Shown: positions 25,101 to 34,700 of the stretch, piece after piece
Position numbering within the stretch: position 1 is the stretch's first letter
Layout of the letters: each line of letters opens with the position of its first letter
Assembly: GCA_907165135.1 (NCBI GenBank)
Contig: OU015566.1
Span: 11,702,157 to 11,766,156, forward strand
Direction: 5' to 3'
Origin: Oikopleura dioica
Taxonomy: Eukaryota; Chordata; Appendicularia; Copelata; Oikopleuridae
Length of the DNA stretch: 64,000 bases
Made by a program: the position numbers and the translations under genes
The notes under the pieces: generated by a model
The model's input: only the letters and a program-made list of their open reading frames with translations
Told to the model about the DNA's origin: nothing
The model's database searches: none

Positions 25101-25409
25101 CCACTGGTTTGCTATGATGGGGAACGGAATCTGCATTTGTCAGGACTAGTTAGCTGGGGATTGAGCTGCGAAACAGTCGACAAGCCTGGGGTTTACACGA
25201 GAGTGTCCAGATATATTTCCTGGATCAAAGATACAATTGAAGAATACAGAACATTGGAGAAAGAGGAGATCGAAAATCGAGTGAAGATAATGCAAGCTGA
25301 AAGCCGCCTCCTCTCCAACTTTTTTAATGCATTTGAGTTACCGACAACTACTGTACTTTCGACAACAGTAACAACAACCTCGCAGACTGCAACTCTTCAG
25401 TCGGGATAA
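22118..25409 (+). CDS. Secreted trypsin-fold (S1) pseudoprotease, catalytic His and Ser lost
   Basis: Exons 22118-22278, 22378-22676, 24876-24919 and 24984 onward. The signal peptide MKLIFFHFLSLSFS starts the chain. The S1 fold is clear: CAGAIIDKNWILTTAKC around the normal histidine, HDLGMIRI around the aspartate, CKDTYGPYFDDYFSLCAG, then CLGDFGGPLVC and VSWGLSC. The histidine is Lys (TAKC instead of AHC) and the serine is Phe (GDFGGP instead of GDSGGP); Asp is kept. No IVGG-like activation site is seen. It should therefore fold but not cleave. Intron 2 (22677-24875, 2.2 kb) needs a GA donor (CAG|GAATGG) and contains two minus-strand genes. After the S1 domain comes a helix and a Thr-rich tail. 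Translation stops at 25409, unless a GTAACA donor at 25368 joins it to the exons starting at 26421. Confidence 0.75.
22754..23335 (-). CDS. Secreted cysteine-rich LU-like protein, nested in intron of the S1 gene
   Basis: Exons 23335-23188, 23095-22937 and 22896-22754 close in frame to 149 residues. The signal peptide is MKFSNFFIPAVFA. The cysteine pattern begins CIIC and continues with paired cysteines through a very basic middle (QCKQKRSCKIEAKHNKTQC). It reaches STCRQC, the same hexapeptide found in the LU protein at 16057-17163, so the two are paralogs. After STCRQC the sequence diverges and the final CCxxxxCN is missing, so the fold may be altered. The first intron (23187-23096) only keeps frame with a GA donor (ACAG|GACTTA). 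The whole gene sits antisense within the 2.2-kb intron of the trypsin-fold gene. Confidence 0.65.
23336..24524. other. Non-coding stretch inside the S1-gene intron
   Basis: AT-rich and without a convincing exon. A stretch at 23900-24030 is open on the plus strand (about 40 codons) but does not fit the S1 fold. A perfect palindrome lies at 23569-23597. Confidence 0.4.
23569..23597. repeat. Short perfect palindrome
   Basis: Two 13-base arms (CGTATGTAACATA and TATGTTACATACG) are separated by CCG. It could be a binding site or a cruciform or transposon remnant; nothing decides between these. Confidence 0.5.
24525..24710 (-). CDS. Small secreted peptide (61 aa)
   Basis: A single-exon frame starts with a good signal peptide (MRFLAIIFLAAPSSAS). 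The short mature region is rich in Gly, Asn, Ser and aromatic residues (WLGSGRSNFNYLNNYFSRGF) and the chain ends in the dibasic pair KR. No cysteines are present. It lies antisense inside the S1-gene intron. It could be a structural or signalling peptide; there is no homology evidence. The signal peptide is the main support. Confidence 0.45.
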   Translation of the reverse strand: MRFLAIIFLAAPSSASWLGSGRSNFNYLNNYFSRGFQEDGDLGSPMGMGSNFRLLNKIEKR

Positions 25410-25562
25410 AAGAAGGAGCATATAAGAAGCGGAGATAATAAATGCATAATGCAAATGCAAAACATTTTTGCTTTGAAAACTAACTTATTTAAGAAAAGAT
25501 GGTCCATATTTTTCGCTCATCATTACTGATGAATATCCATTTTCTTTTGAGTACTAACAACT

Positions 25563-26375
25563 GGCTGGGGGGACAAAAGTCTAGCACCGCCCGAGGGCCA
25601 GGATACCACACTCGCTACTAGCCAAAATATGGGGGCGCAACGGAGCGCGCCCGCTGAAATGAAAAGCACTTCCTTAGGAGATTGAAGAATTTCTAAAGGT
25701 GAAAGCTTATCTGAAGATAAATTTCAAAGGAATTTAAACCAAAAGAGTTGATACAAATAATGAATAATTACTTTTTATTATTCTTTATTTACTTAACGAA
25801 ATCATTATAAATTATATTAGTATAAATTATTACAGTCTATAATTTAAAGTCTATAAATCAAGTTTGTTCACAAAAATTCACAGAGCAAAAAGAATAATGA
25901 CTGGATGATTTTTTATCTTCAGTATTAATCTTTATTAATTCAATGATCCTCTAATACGAGCAGAAAGTATTAAATCTAATTGCCCCTTACCACGGGGCTT
26001 CGCCCCTTAGGTCCTAAAATGCCGGGGTCTAGTCTAGGGTTACTTAGGGTTACCTTCGGTAACCCTAACTAACCCTAGCCTATCCCCCTCGGGTGAAACT
26101 GTTCTGTCATTTTGCGCGGTGCCCCCTAACCCTAACATTTAAATTAAGTCAATCATTAATTAAAGCCAATCATAATTTTAATAAATTCATTTAGTTGCAA
26201 AGTCCATGAGAGTGTAGGTAGTTGAGAGAGAAAAGAGAAGGGATTTTGAATTGCCAACTCAGAATTGGGCAGCTCTCCAGCGAGAGTCTTGCTCGCGAGC
26301 GCTACTCAGCGAGGGCCTGTATCGCGGTGTGGTAGCTCGGCCAGGAGTTGGTGCTAGACTTTTGTCCCGATTCCC
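25563..26375. mobile_element. MITE-like element with terminal inverted repeats and 8-9-bp target duplication
   Basis: The ends carry an 18-bp perfect inverted repeat (25571-25588 against 26350-26367, GGACAAAAGTCTAGCACC) within imperfect 26-bp termini. The element is flanked on both sides by CTAACAACT (25554-25562 and 26376-26384). No transposase frame is present, so it is non-autonomous. The interior is AT-rich and holds telomere-like TTAGGG/TAACCC runs near 26040-26090, including the palindrome AGGGTTACCTTCGGTAACCCT broken across one unit. An 8-bp duplication would point to the hAT superfamily. The element lies between the S1 exons and the CCP-like exons. Confidence 0.8.
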
Positions 26376-26420
26376 CTAACAACTTCGTCTTCGCATCCCC
26401 GACCTTCTTTTATCCCGAAG

Positions 26421-27403
26421 CAGGCACTGGACACATTGAGTACAAGTTCGATTGAAAGTGAATTTGGAACCAATGGATCAATCTACGATAACTCTGATAA
26501 TGACGAAGATATCTTCAATTTTTTAAGCCGTGGAAAGAAAAAGAATATTAACAGCATTAGCGCCTTAGAAACGCCCTGTGGCAGAGTCGATGAAAAATTC
26601 AATGTGAGTTTTAGGAATTCTCAATAATCGTTGACCATGAAGCCATTAATATTATTGCTTTAATCGAGCAGTCGATAACTACCCAATTTTTCAATTTCAT
26701 ACTGTTATTTATATTATAGATCGGCGAAGAAGTTCAAGTAGATTGTCAAAATAGAAGATGCGCTTTCTCGTGTTTGGATTCTAGTTTGCGTCCAACGTTG
26801 AAACAAGCCTTTTGCAAAAACACACGCAAAACAAGGTGGTCGCCAAATAAAAGAAAACAACCGGTCAGATGTGTGGAAAAGTCAAAGAGCACTTTGTGCG
26901 GAGATCTTTACAGGACAAGGTTCGGAAATGAACAAACAAATAGCATACTTATAATTTTATAAATGCAAGGCTAAGTTCAAGAACCTCTAAAAAGTGTCTT
27001 CAATATTTCAGCTGAAATAGAAGCCAACTGCCGAGGAAAAAACTGTAGATTTTCATGTCCCGCAGGTCAAGAGCCCTCTCATCCGAAAGGCATCGCATGC
27101 AAACGTCCCCGTGTGGAGAAATGGTCTGAGCCACACGACACGAGAATCGAGTGCGTTCAATCTGACCCCAACTTTAATGACTTCACGGAGCAATGTGGAC
27201 GCCTGAGAGATCATCCAAAATCCAACTGGGTCACCAATGCTCCAAATTTAAATGTTGTCTGCGAAAGGAAGAAAAAGCGAATGCAGCGATGCAGATTGAG
27301 CTGCTCGAATGGAAAGAATCTCAGCGGAGCTTCGACGATTGCTTGCTTCAGAAATTCAACAGGAATCTTTTTGGAATCTTACGAAGAGCGAAAATGTCTG
27401 TAG
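26421..27403 (+). CDS. Cysteine-rich CCP/sushi-like extracellular exons
   Basis: Exons 26421-26603, 26720-26924 and 27012-27403. The first encodes a Ser-rich, acidic stretch. The others hold cysteine modules with the pattern CxxxCxFSC...G...C (for example NCRGKNCRFSCPAGQEP and RCRLSCSNGKNLSG), resembling short CCP/sushi repeats. No start codon or signal peptide is seen upstream. A TTG is the only in-frame candidate in the first exon, so this is probably the 3' part of a gene. The phase-0 acceptor before 26421 matches a phase-0 GTAACA donor at 25368 in the Thr-rich tail of the S1 gene, so both parts may be one gene. The second intron (26925-27011) seems to use a GA donor (TTCG|GAAATG). Confidence 0.6.
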
Positions 27404-27489
27404 AAGAATTTAGGCAAACAACTGTAAATAAAATAATAGTGCGGCATGTTTAAAATACTCTGGGCAGTAAAAATGTCGTTTTTGCTTCT

Positions 27490-29593
27490 TTAGACCCGGC
27501 CAAGAAGTGAGCTTTCTTTCGTTTCGTCCTTTGTTACCACGAGATTTCTCTCACCATCGCATACTCGCAGAAAAGACTTCAATCCACGAGAGTCGGCGTA
27601 AGCGATGATGAACTTTATCGCTACTTTTGACGTGTAATGATTAGAGAACAGGTGCCCCGTTCTGTCAGGAGCTCTGACGAGGTCGTCGATGAAGTTCTTG
27701 TAGTAGGTCTAGAAATTTTTAAAAAGCAGACTTATTGGTTTCATCTTACATAACTACCGCCTGGTGGTAGATTATCAGGCGCTCCCATAGCGTCCTCTTG
27801 GTGCAGTTCTTCAATGCTTTTCGCCAAGTTATACTTCTTTGCATTGATTTGAGTGACCTTGAATTTTTCATCCCCTTTCGCTCCGGCCTGGTCAGCTGGC
27901 GCCAGAACAGACTCATCCTCTTCGTCCAGAAATTCGTCCAGTCCTGCTTGTTGTTTCAGCCAATTCTCTTTTCTTTTGTTTATCTTGTCGTTCATTCGTT
28001 TCATCACCACTTTGTCTTCTGTCTTGATGAAGTCTAAAATAAATTTTGAGCTCGTAATTAACTGACTAAAAAGGAATTTACTTTTGTACGGAAGGTCCTC
28101 GTCGTGCAGGTCATCTTGGAACGATTCGTACATTCTTTACGGGAATAAGATAAAAAGTAAGAAAGGATAGATCAAACCTTCGAGCATCGTCAAACGAGTT
28201 GAAAATGTCGCGCGAGTAGAGCTCCATCAAATTGCGTCTCGTCCTTGTCAATCTGCTGTAGAATGACTTCAAAAATTCGTTGAATCTTTTTTGGTCCTCA
28301 TCTTCATCTCTCAGAAAAATTTCTTTCAGTTCTTCGAAGTGCAGCATACATCGTTCGCCATGCTCGATTCCTTTTTTGTAAAGAATTGGCTTCGCTTTTC
28401 GCCAGGAAAGGCAGGCATCCGTGTGCAGGTTGATCATCATCTTTCTCATCTAAAAATTGGTAAGGATGATGATTGAGGAGCTCTTCTCACCTCAATTTCT
28501 TCGTCCAGATTTTTCAAACACGCGCGTTCCAAGATGTCCACCGCCAAGTTGAGAAGTTCACCACTTCGCTCCGCTCCATGATAATTCCCAATGTTTAAGC
28601 CGGTCTTTTTGTATGTTTCTTCGCCAGTACTTCTGTTGACCTTTCTTTTGACTTCCGATGCCTATAAAAATAGAAAATTATTTATCAAAGCCTTTGATTC
28701 GAAGCTCCTACCTTTTCGAACATTTGCTTTGCCTGGCTTCTGAGCATAATGCAAGTAGCTAGAATTGTTCGAAGCGGAATTTTCGCTCTATCCTTCATCG
28801 GCATTTTTCGAAATCGATCCTCGATCTCGAAGGTGATAAATTTAATGTAAACTTGGAAGACAATAACCGCATTGCCAGGAATTCGTGGAAGTATCCCCCA
28901 TTTTCCGTACGCCCACTGCGGCTGGCAAATTACAAAGTGCTGTGATCCTTGAGTCATAAGCAGAAGAGCTTCTTCTAGGCCTGGGAGAAGGCTTCCGTCG
29001 CCGATCTGTACGAGTTCCGAATATCCTTGAGAACAAAATTAAAGCAAAATGTTTTCAAACCGCATTTTACCTTTTTCTGGATTATCCCCTCGATCGTAAC
29101 TGTAATCGACAGGCCTCGCTAAGAGATCATCACCGATCCACATCGCATAATTGAGACTCACTAAGAATGAGGTTTGAAAGCAGGAGTTGAGAATAATCGC
29201 TAGAATGGTACCTAATGGATTGTAGGGCAAGTCTCCATATTCTCCCCAAAGTTCTCGCATTCTCTCTCGCTCCGCTGCTAGTGCACTGCCTACCGTCATT
29301 CCGAACCCTTTCTCGTTTACTGATTCCTTCGTTATTCGCACCCCACCATTTGTACCTAAATTTGGCACAATGAAATCAACAAAGACTCACTCCTGCAAAC
29401 CTGGAACTTCCTCCGTGATTGAAATAAGATGTTCCATTCTTTCTTTCGAATTCGCGCCAGGAAAGTCACGTGGGAAAAGAAGACGATCAAAACGGTGCTT
29501 CTTCGCAATCTCTTCTTGAAAATTCTCGTTGTAGTTGTCATCATCGCTGTCTAATTCGTAAATAGAAACTCCCTCCATCGATAAGTTCTCCAT
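27490..29593 (-). CDS. FKBP6-like: FKBP6-like protein (inactive FKBP domain, helical C-terminus)
   Basis: Eight exons (29593-29401, 29355-29071, 29025-28712, 28661-28491, 28449-28178, 28134-28082, 28033-27750, 27708-27490) close in frame to 596 residues. The FKBP-type domain covers roughly residues 55-200. Its second half (QHFVICQPQWAYG..GILPRIPGN..IVFQVYI) matches the AYG...PRIP.N signature, and the line before it (LVQIGDGSLLPGLEEALLLM) matches FKBP6. A long charged helical region follows that may be diverged TPRs. In other animals FKBP6 (fly shutdown) is a germline HSP90 co-chaperone of the piRNA pathway whose FKBP domain has lost isomerase activity. The C-terminal 250 residues are longer than in vertebrates and I cannot assign them. 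Confidence 0.65.
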
Positions 29594-29959
29594 TCCAGCG
29601 ATTTCTCTTTTTGTAAGAAAAAATATTATCGATCGACGATCGTGTGAAATTTGAAGAATGAGTTTCGTAGTCTGACCAATCAGAGTCTCTTTTCCGAAAT
29701 CCGAAGTAAGCCTACTCGTTTCATTTTCCCTTTTCAGGGTGGGAAAAATTACGAAACAAACTAAACGGCCAAAATCTTTTTTCAAGAAAAAAATATTATC
29801 AGTCAGGCCATCTTTCTAAAACCGTCTATCTATATTTGCCAACCCCCGCCAAGATCGATCGTAACCAACCGTGAATCTTTTTCTAGGGGCGCCACCTAGT
29901 TTTTCGAGATAGATAAAAGCGAGGCAATGGAGTGATTTCCAAAACAAAAAAGAAAGACA
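29594..29959. promoter_or_regulatory. Divergent intergenic region
   Basis: This 366-bp gap lies between the FKBP6-like start (minus) and the coiled-coil gene (plus). By position it holds both promoters. No specific elements are recognised. Confidence 0.35.
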
Positions 29960-30352
29960 ATGTGCAAGTTGAAGGAAAATTGCAACTTTTGTGAACCCAA
30001 AGACGTTGGTCTGACTTCCCTCAGGGGCCAGAAGCTCTGTCCAGAGTATCTTTCACGACTCTACAAGAAATTTCCCACACTTCCTCAAGACCGCATCCTC
30101 AACCCAGAAAATTTGAGCGAGACTCTCAAGAGCTTAGCCGAGAAGAACGAAGAAGAACTGGTCGATATCAACCGACGAACTGAAGAGGTCAATTCAATCC
30201 TGCTTCGACTCAACAGCAAAATAATGGAACTGAAGATTATCAAGGAGGAGAGCCTCAAGGAGCAGTCTGCCCTCTGGTTTCTGGCTGATTCGATCATCAA
30301 GACAGAAGAAGCGGATCTCCAAAAGAAGAACTTATCAAAGAAAAACCCGTAA
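29960..30352 (+). CDS. Small coiled-coil protein with N-terminal cysteine cluster
   Basis: A single-exon frame of 130 residues. The N-terminus has CKLKENCNFC, which could bind metal. From about residue 50 the sequence is a charged heptad-like helix (EELVDINRRTEEVNSILLRL), ending in a Lys-rich tail. The AUG is the first in the transcript region, and an AATAAA-like signal follows near 30390. I do not recognise the family. Confidence 0.5.
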   Translation: MCKLKENCNFCEPKDVGLTSLRGQKLCPEYLSRLYKKFPTLPQDRILNPENLSETLKSLAEKNEEELVDINRRTEEVNSILLRLNSKIMELKIIKEESLKEQSALWFLADSIIKTEEADLQKKNLSKKNP

Positions 30353-30533
30353 ATACACTTGTATGTGCTCTTCCCAAATTAAAGCTTAAAAATAAATTAA
30401 TCACTAAAAACAGTATCCGCCGGAGTTTGTTACGCAAGAAGGACAAAAGTTATTCCTGTGAAAATTGCATATGCTTTCGTTTTACTTAATTTCAGTCGCA
30501 CTCAATGACCTCACTTATTCTGAGAGAGGACAA

Positions 30534-31692
30534 ATGAAGTCACTTAGCATTCTACCACTCGCAGTCCTAGCAGGAAAATGCCAAGAAAAGTGCAATTCCG
30601 ACTTAGAGGTCTGCCTCGTTGACTGCATAACCCAATCGCCCGAGGATGTTCGCTGCCCAGGAGATTGTGCAAGAGCTGAAAGTGACTGTCTTTTCAGATG
30701 CCAGGACAGTAATTATGGCCTCTTCGCAGCTAGCGTAAGTTTTTGTTTCTAAGCGTTTCCTCAGTTCATTTGTAGAAAAACTACATGGAAGTCAACTTCG
30801 GAACAGATGTTGCTGAATATTCTTTCGACTTCGACTTTGCTGGGGTAAGAATAATTCACTAAGAAAGAACTAGAAGTTTTATTAGCACGACTTCGAAACT
30901 GCTTGCTCAGTTGAATTCGAGGGCGACTATTACATCATCGGCGGTATCAAAAACATCCAGCGAGTTTCTAAGGTATCATGGGAGTAGCAACCGTGTCCCA
31001 TTCTTTTAATTTTCAGGTTTCGAACTGCGGACTGAGCCAGGTCGATTTTATGTATCAAGCGTTCTACGGCCATCGTTGCACGAACTGGAATGGGGCTATC
31101 CATATCTGCGGATCGGAAGTTGACGCTGGCGCTTGTTGGAAATATGTTCCAGGTTAACTTTTTCAATCATGACTCTGGAACTACCAATGTTTTAGGCCGT
31201 AGCCAGAATACCATCGCTAGAAGTCAATATGGCCACAGCGAGGGTGGGCTAGTCGTCTATGACAATTATCTTCTCCGAATCGCCGGTTACACTCAAAAAG
31301 TTGAAGCTTACGGCGAAGGCGACTCTTTCTGGTCCGATTTCAACGCTGATTTGCCGTACGTCTTGAGTCAATTTGCAGCCCTTGTCGTAGACGATTCCAT
31401 CTTCCTCTTTGGAGGATACTCCGGCGCCTCATACAGCCAAGTCGACACAATTCTGCGCTTCGACAACAACTCAAGAAGCTGGGACCAAATTGGTCAGATG
31501 GAGTACAGCCGAAGGAATTTCGCAATCGTCCAGGAAGAAAATTTTGTTTACATTGCTGGAGGAGAAGAATTCAACCTGCCATTTGAGGTCTTTGATACAG
31601 AGACTTTCGAAACAAGTACTTTGGAAAGCATGTCGCAGAACTTCTACTACGCACAAATCATACCCGAAGAATTTTTGAACTGTCGAAGTTAG
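30534..31692 (+). CDS. Secreted kelch-repeat protein with N-terminal cysteine-rich module
   Basis: Exons 30534-30734, 30776-30844, 30886-30972, 31017-31152 and 31196-31692 close in frame to 329 residues. Signal peptide MKSLSILPLAVLAG; an upstream in-frame ATG (30465) is followed by an intron-like TTTCAG, so I prefer 30534. About 50 residues with eight cysteines follow (KCQEKCNSDLEVCLVDC...CPGDC). The rest shows kelch blades: YYIIGG, LLRIAGY, SIFLFGGYSG and FVYIAGGEE, each about 45-50 residues apart, with the usual W or F markers. It is probably a secreted or extracellular-matrix protein. It ends 30 bp from the end of the convergent TRPA gene. Confidence 0.75.
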
Positions 31693-31722
31693 AATAAAAT
31701 GAATGAGAATGTATTTAAATGA

Positions 31723-34700
31723 TCAAGTGGCAGGAAGAAGTTGGTCGATCATGAGTTCAAGCTTGTTGAATTTAGCGTCGTTATCTTCAACATGAGATGC
31801 AAGGGCCTACAAGTTTGCTATTTTCTATGAGATTTAGATTTACCGTTATTCGTCGATTTATACTCTGCATGAGGGCATCAACAGATGGTGTTTCGTCGAG
31901 ACACTGTTTGTGCAGCTCTGTAACGGCCTTTTTCGTCACTTTTCCACTCGAAGTGTCCATATTGAACGCATCCTAGGAAAGCTATACCACTTTTACTTTC
32001 AACTTTCGTACCTTAGACATCGTATCTTCCTGAGTTTTGATAGTCGAGTTTAGGTACTCAATATGAATAAGCTCTGAAATTAGGTGGTAAATAATTAGTG
32101 AAGACGAGACCGCGAACCTGCTCTGTATTTATTCGGCATTTGATAGACGGCTTCGAGGGTTTGCTTCACTTGATTTGACATTTTTTTGAATATCGCATCT
32201 TAATTTTATGAAGACCAAAATACTGATTGACAGAGTACTTGCTGAAATGAGCTTGATATCTTCGATCGCCAACGCAGCAATCAAATTGACAACAACCAAC
32301 GGCATCACAATAATAAAAGAAGTGAAGATAATTATCAACGTATTTTGCGCAATGTCATCAAATGCTATAAACAAGGATGAAAATCAACAAAGAGCAATCG
32401 TACTTACATTTGCAATGATCTGTTTCTTCAGTCGCTTCTGGTCCCAACGCACTACACGGCGTCCCAAATAAATTCTCCCAAGCAAATTTTTCAACAAAAA
32501 TCAAGCACGTGCTCAAATATGACTAAAAATTTTCAGATATTTCGGGGAAAAAATGAGTTTTCTTACATTGAAAAAAGTAGCGAAGCTGTCTCGATCCTGA
32601 AACATGATCACCATCAAAATCGCAGTCGCAAAAATGGACATGAAACATAGAATCGAAAAGCTCGTGAATGTTTTCATGATTTGATTGAACATAATCACAA
32701 AGTATCCGATTCCAGGCATTTTCTGCATCTTTACGAGGAGCATCATCCACGAAAGCCAAATTGCACAGATTCCGCAAACCCACTGCCACTGCAGAGGAGC
32801 ACTACTTTCTTCGGGGTTCAAATTGATCGCAAATAGAAAGGTCAAAACAAACATGAGCATTTCTGCAAGATTGCTAGCCTTTTTCAAGAAATCGAGTCGC
32901 TGGTAGCTGATTCGTAAGAACATCACTACAAGCTTGAAAATACTATAAATAATGAGGATCCAATCGAGCGCGCTTCGAATATTTCGCAATGAATGACAGT
33001 AGTTCATGTCATCTGGCATTTGCGACAAATGGATAGTATCGTATTTAGCCGTTGGTAGAAGATTTCCATCATCATCTCGAGGCAAGTAATAATCGATTAT
33101 CCCAACAAGGTCGATTCCATATTCATGACAGGCAATAGTTCTATTTTGGCTGATCACATATGGTGGAGGAATCAAAAGGGCAAAGGCATTCAATAAACCA
33201 AGGTACAGCAAGTAGCCAAAAATGCTGAAGTAAAAGTAGTAAAAGCCTCCACTCTTCCACGTCTCCTGAGTCAAGGCGATCACAACTGGGTGGACAAGCA
33301 GGTCTGTCCGCTGGTGCTTGACCATCTTGAAACGGGCTCATGTATCCCGTAATGTCGTTTGTTTTAACATTTTTCCTAAACGAATACAATCGTAGGATTT
33401 TACGATTTCCGTAACCGAAAAAGCTTATTTAAATTAACTGAGCATTAAATATCAAGATACGAGCTGAAAGAATTGAGTTGACAAAATAAACTGTCGTCAG
33501 CGTCTATTGATCGATTCCCACGGCTGAAAAAGAGACGGATTCTAGAGCGTATCCAACTCAAAACTTGTAAGAGAAATGCCCTTAGCTAGCTGTGAATTGA
33601 CTTCACTCTGCCCAAAAATGTGCAAAATCATTTGGAAAGGTAGTTTTTAGGGTTCGCAATCAAATAATTTCAAAATTTAAAATTGCTCTAAAAATAACCG
33701 TTTTCAGGATTCCCCCCTTTTCAATCATCAAGATTTCATTTCTGAAATCAGAATTTAAAAATCTTCAGTAGAACTCGAGATATGGCCCCGGAAAAAAGAA
33801 CGAATTTCATCGGCGCGGGCTGCGCGCTGCGCTGTATGGGTGGCGCCCGAGTGCTGAAGCAAAGCGCCGAGTCAAACTCTGGCCCAAATCAATTTCACTT
33901 GTTCTTTTTCATTTTTTTATGATAATAAAATTAATAATTTAATAACTTTAATTAAAAAATATTAGATAAATTAATAAAATATTTAATAATAACTTAACAA
34001 ATAAAGTTAATAATAAAAATTAAAAAAAAAATAAATATAAATTATATAAATACTCATAATTTAAATAAATTATAAAAAAAAAGCATAAATAAACAGAACT
34101 CACTCACTTTAGGAGTGTCACATTGATAAAAATAATTTTCTTGAAATCGCTTTCACGAAGAGGTACCCCGCTGTGTTTGCTTTACGATGGACGCCAGAAT
34201 TTCATGCTTTGTAACATCATGTCAAACCACGTGCTCGGTCATGTGACTGGATGTCAGCTAATAACATGCGCAGCTTCATCTCAATATTGGGGATTTTCTT
34301 GAATATGTCGTCACAACTGGGTACCCTGCTGTGAATGGCTTATCATCGTCGCCAGAATTTCACCTTCTGTCACATGATTTCGAAGCACATAATTAGTCAT
34401 GTGACCAGATATCAGCTCAAAACATGCGCAGCTTCATCTCGATATGGGGGATTTTCTTGAATATGTCGTCACGACTTGGTACCCTGCTGTGAATGGCTTA
34501 TCATCGTCGCCAGAATTTCTCCTTCTATCACATGATGTCGAAGCACACAATTAGTCATGTGACCAGATATCAGCTCAAAACATGTGCAGCTTCATCTCGA
34601 TATGGGGGATTTTCTTGAAGATGTCGTCACGACTTGGTACCCTGCTGTGAATGGCTTATCCTCGTCGCCAGAGTTTCTCCTTTTGTCACATGATGTCGAA

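Noticed and set aside
31723-32181. Separate small gene starting MSNQVKQTL at 32181
   Set aside because: A 40-bp canonical intron (32238-32199) joins it in frame to the channel exons, and the joined sequence matches the TRPA1 C-terminal region, so it is the channel tail.
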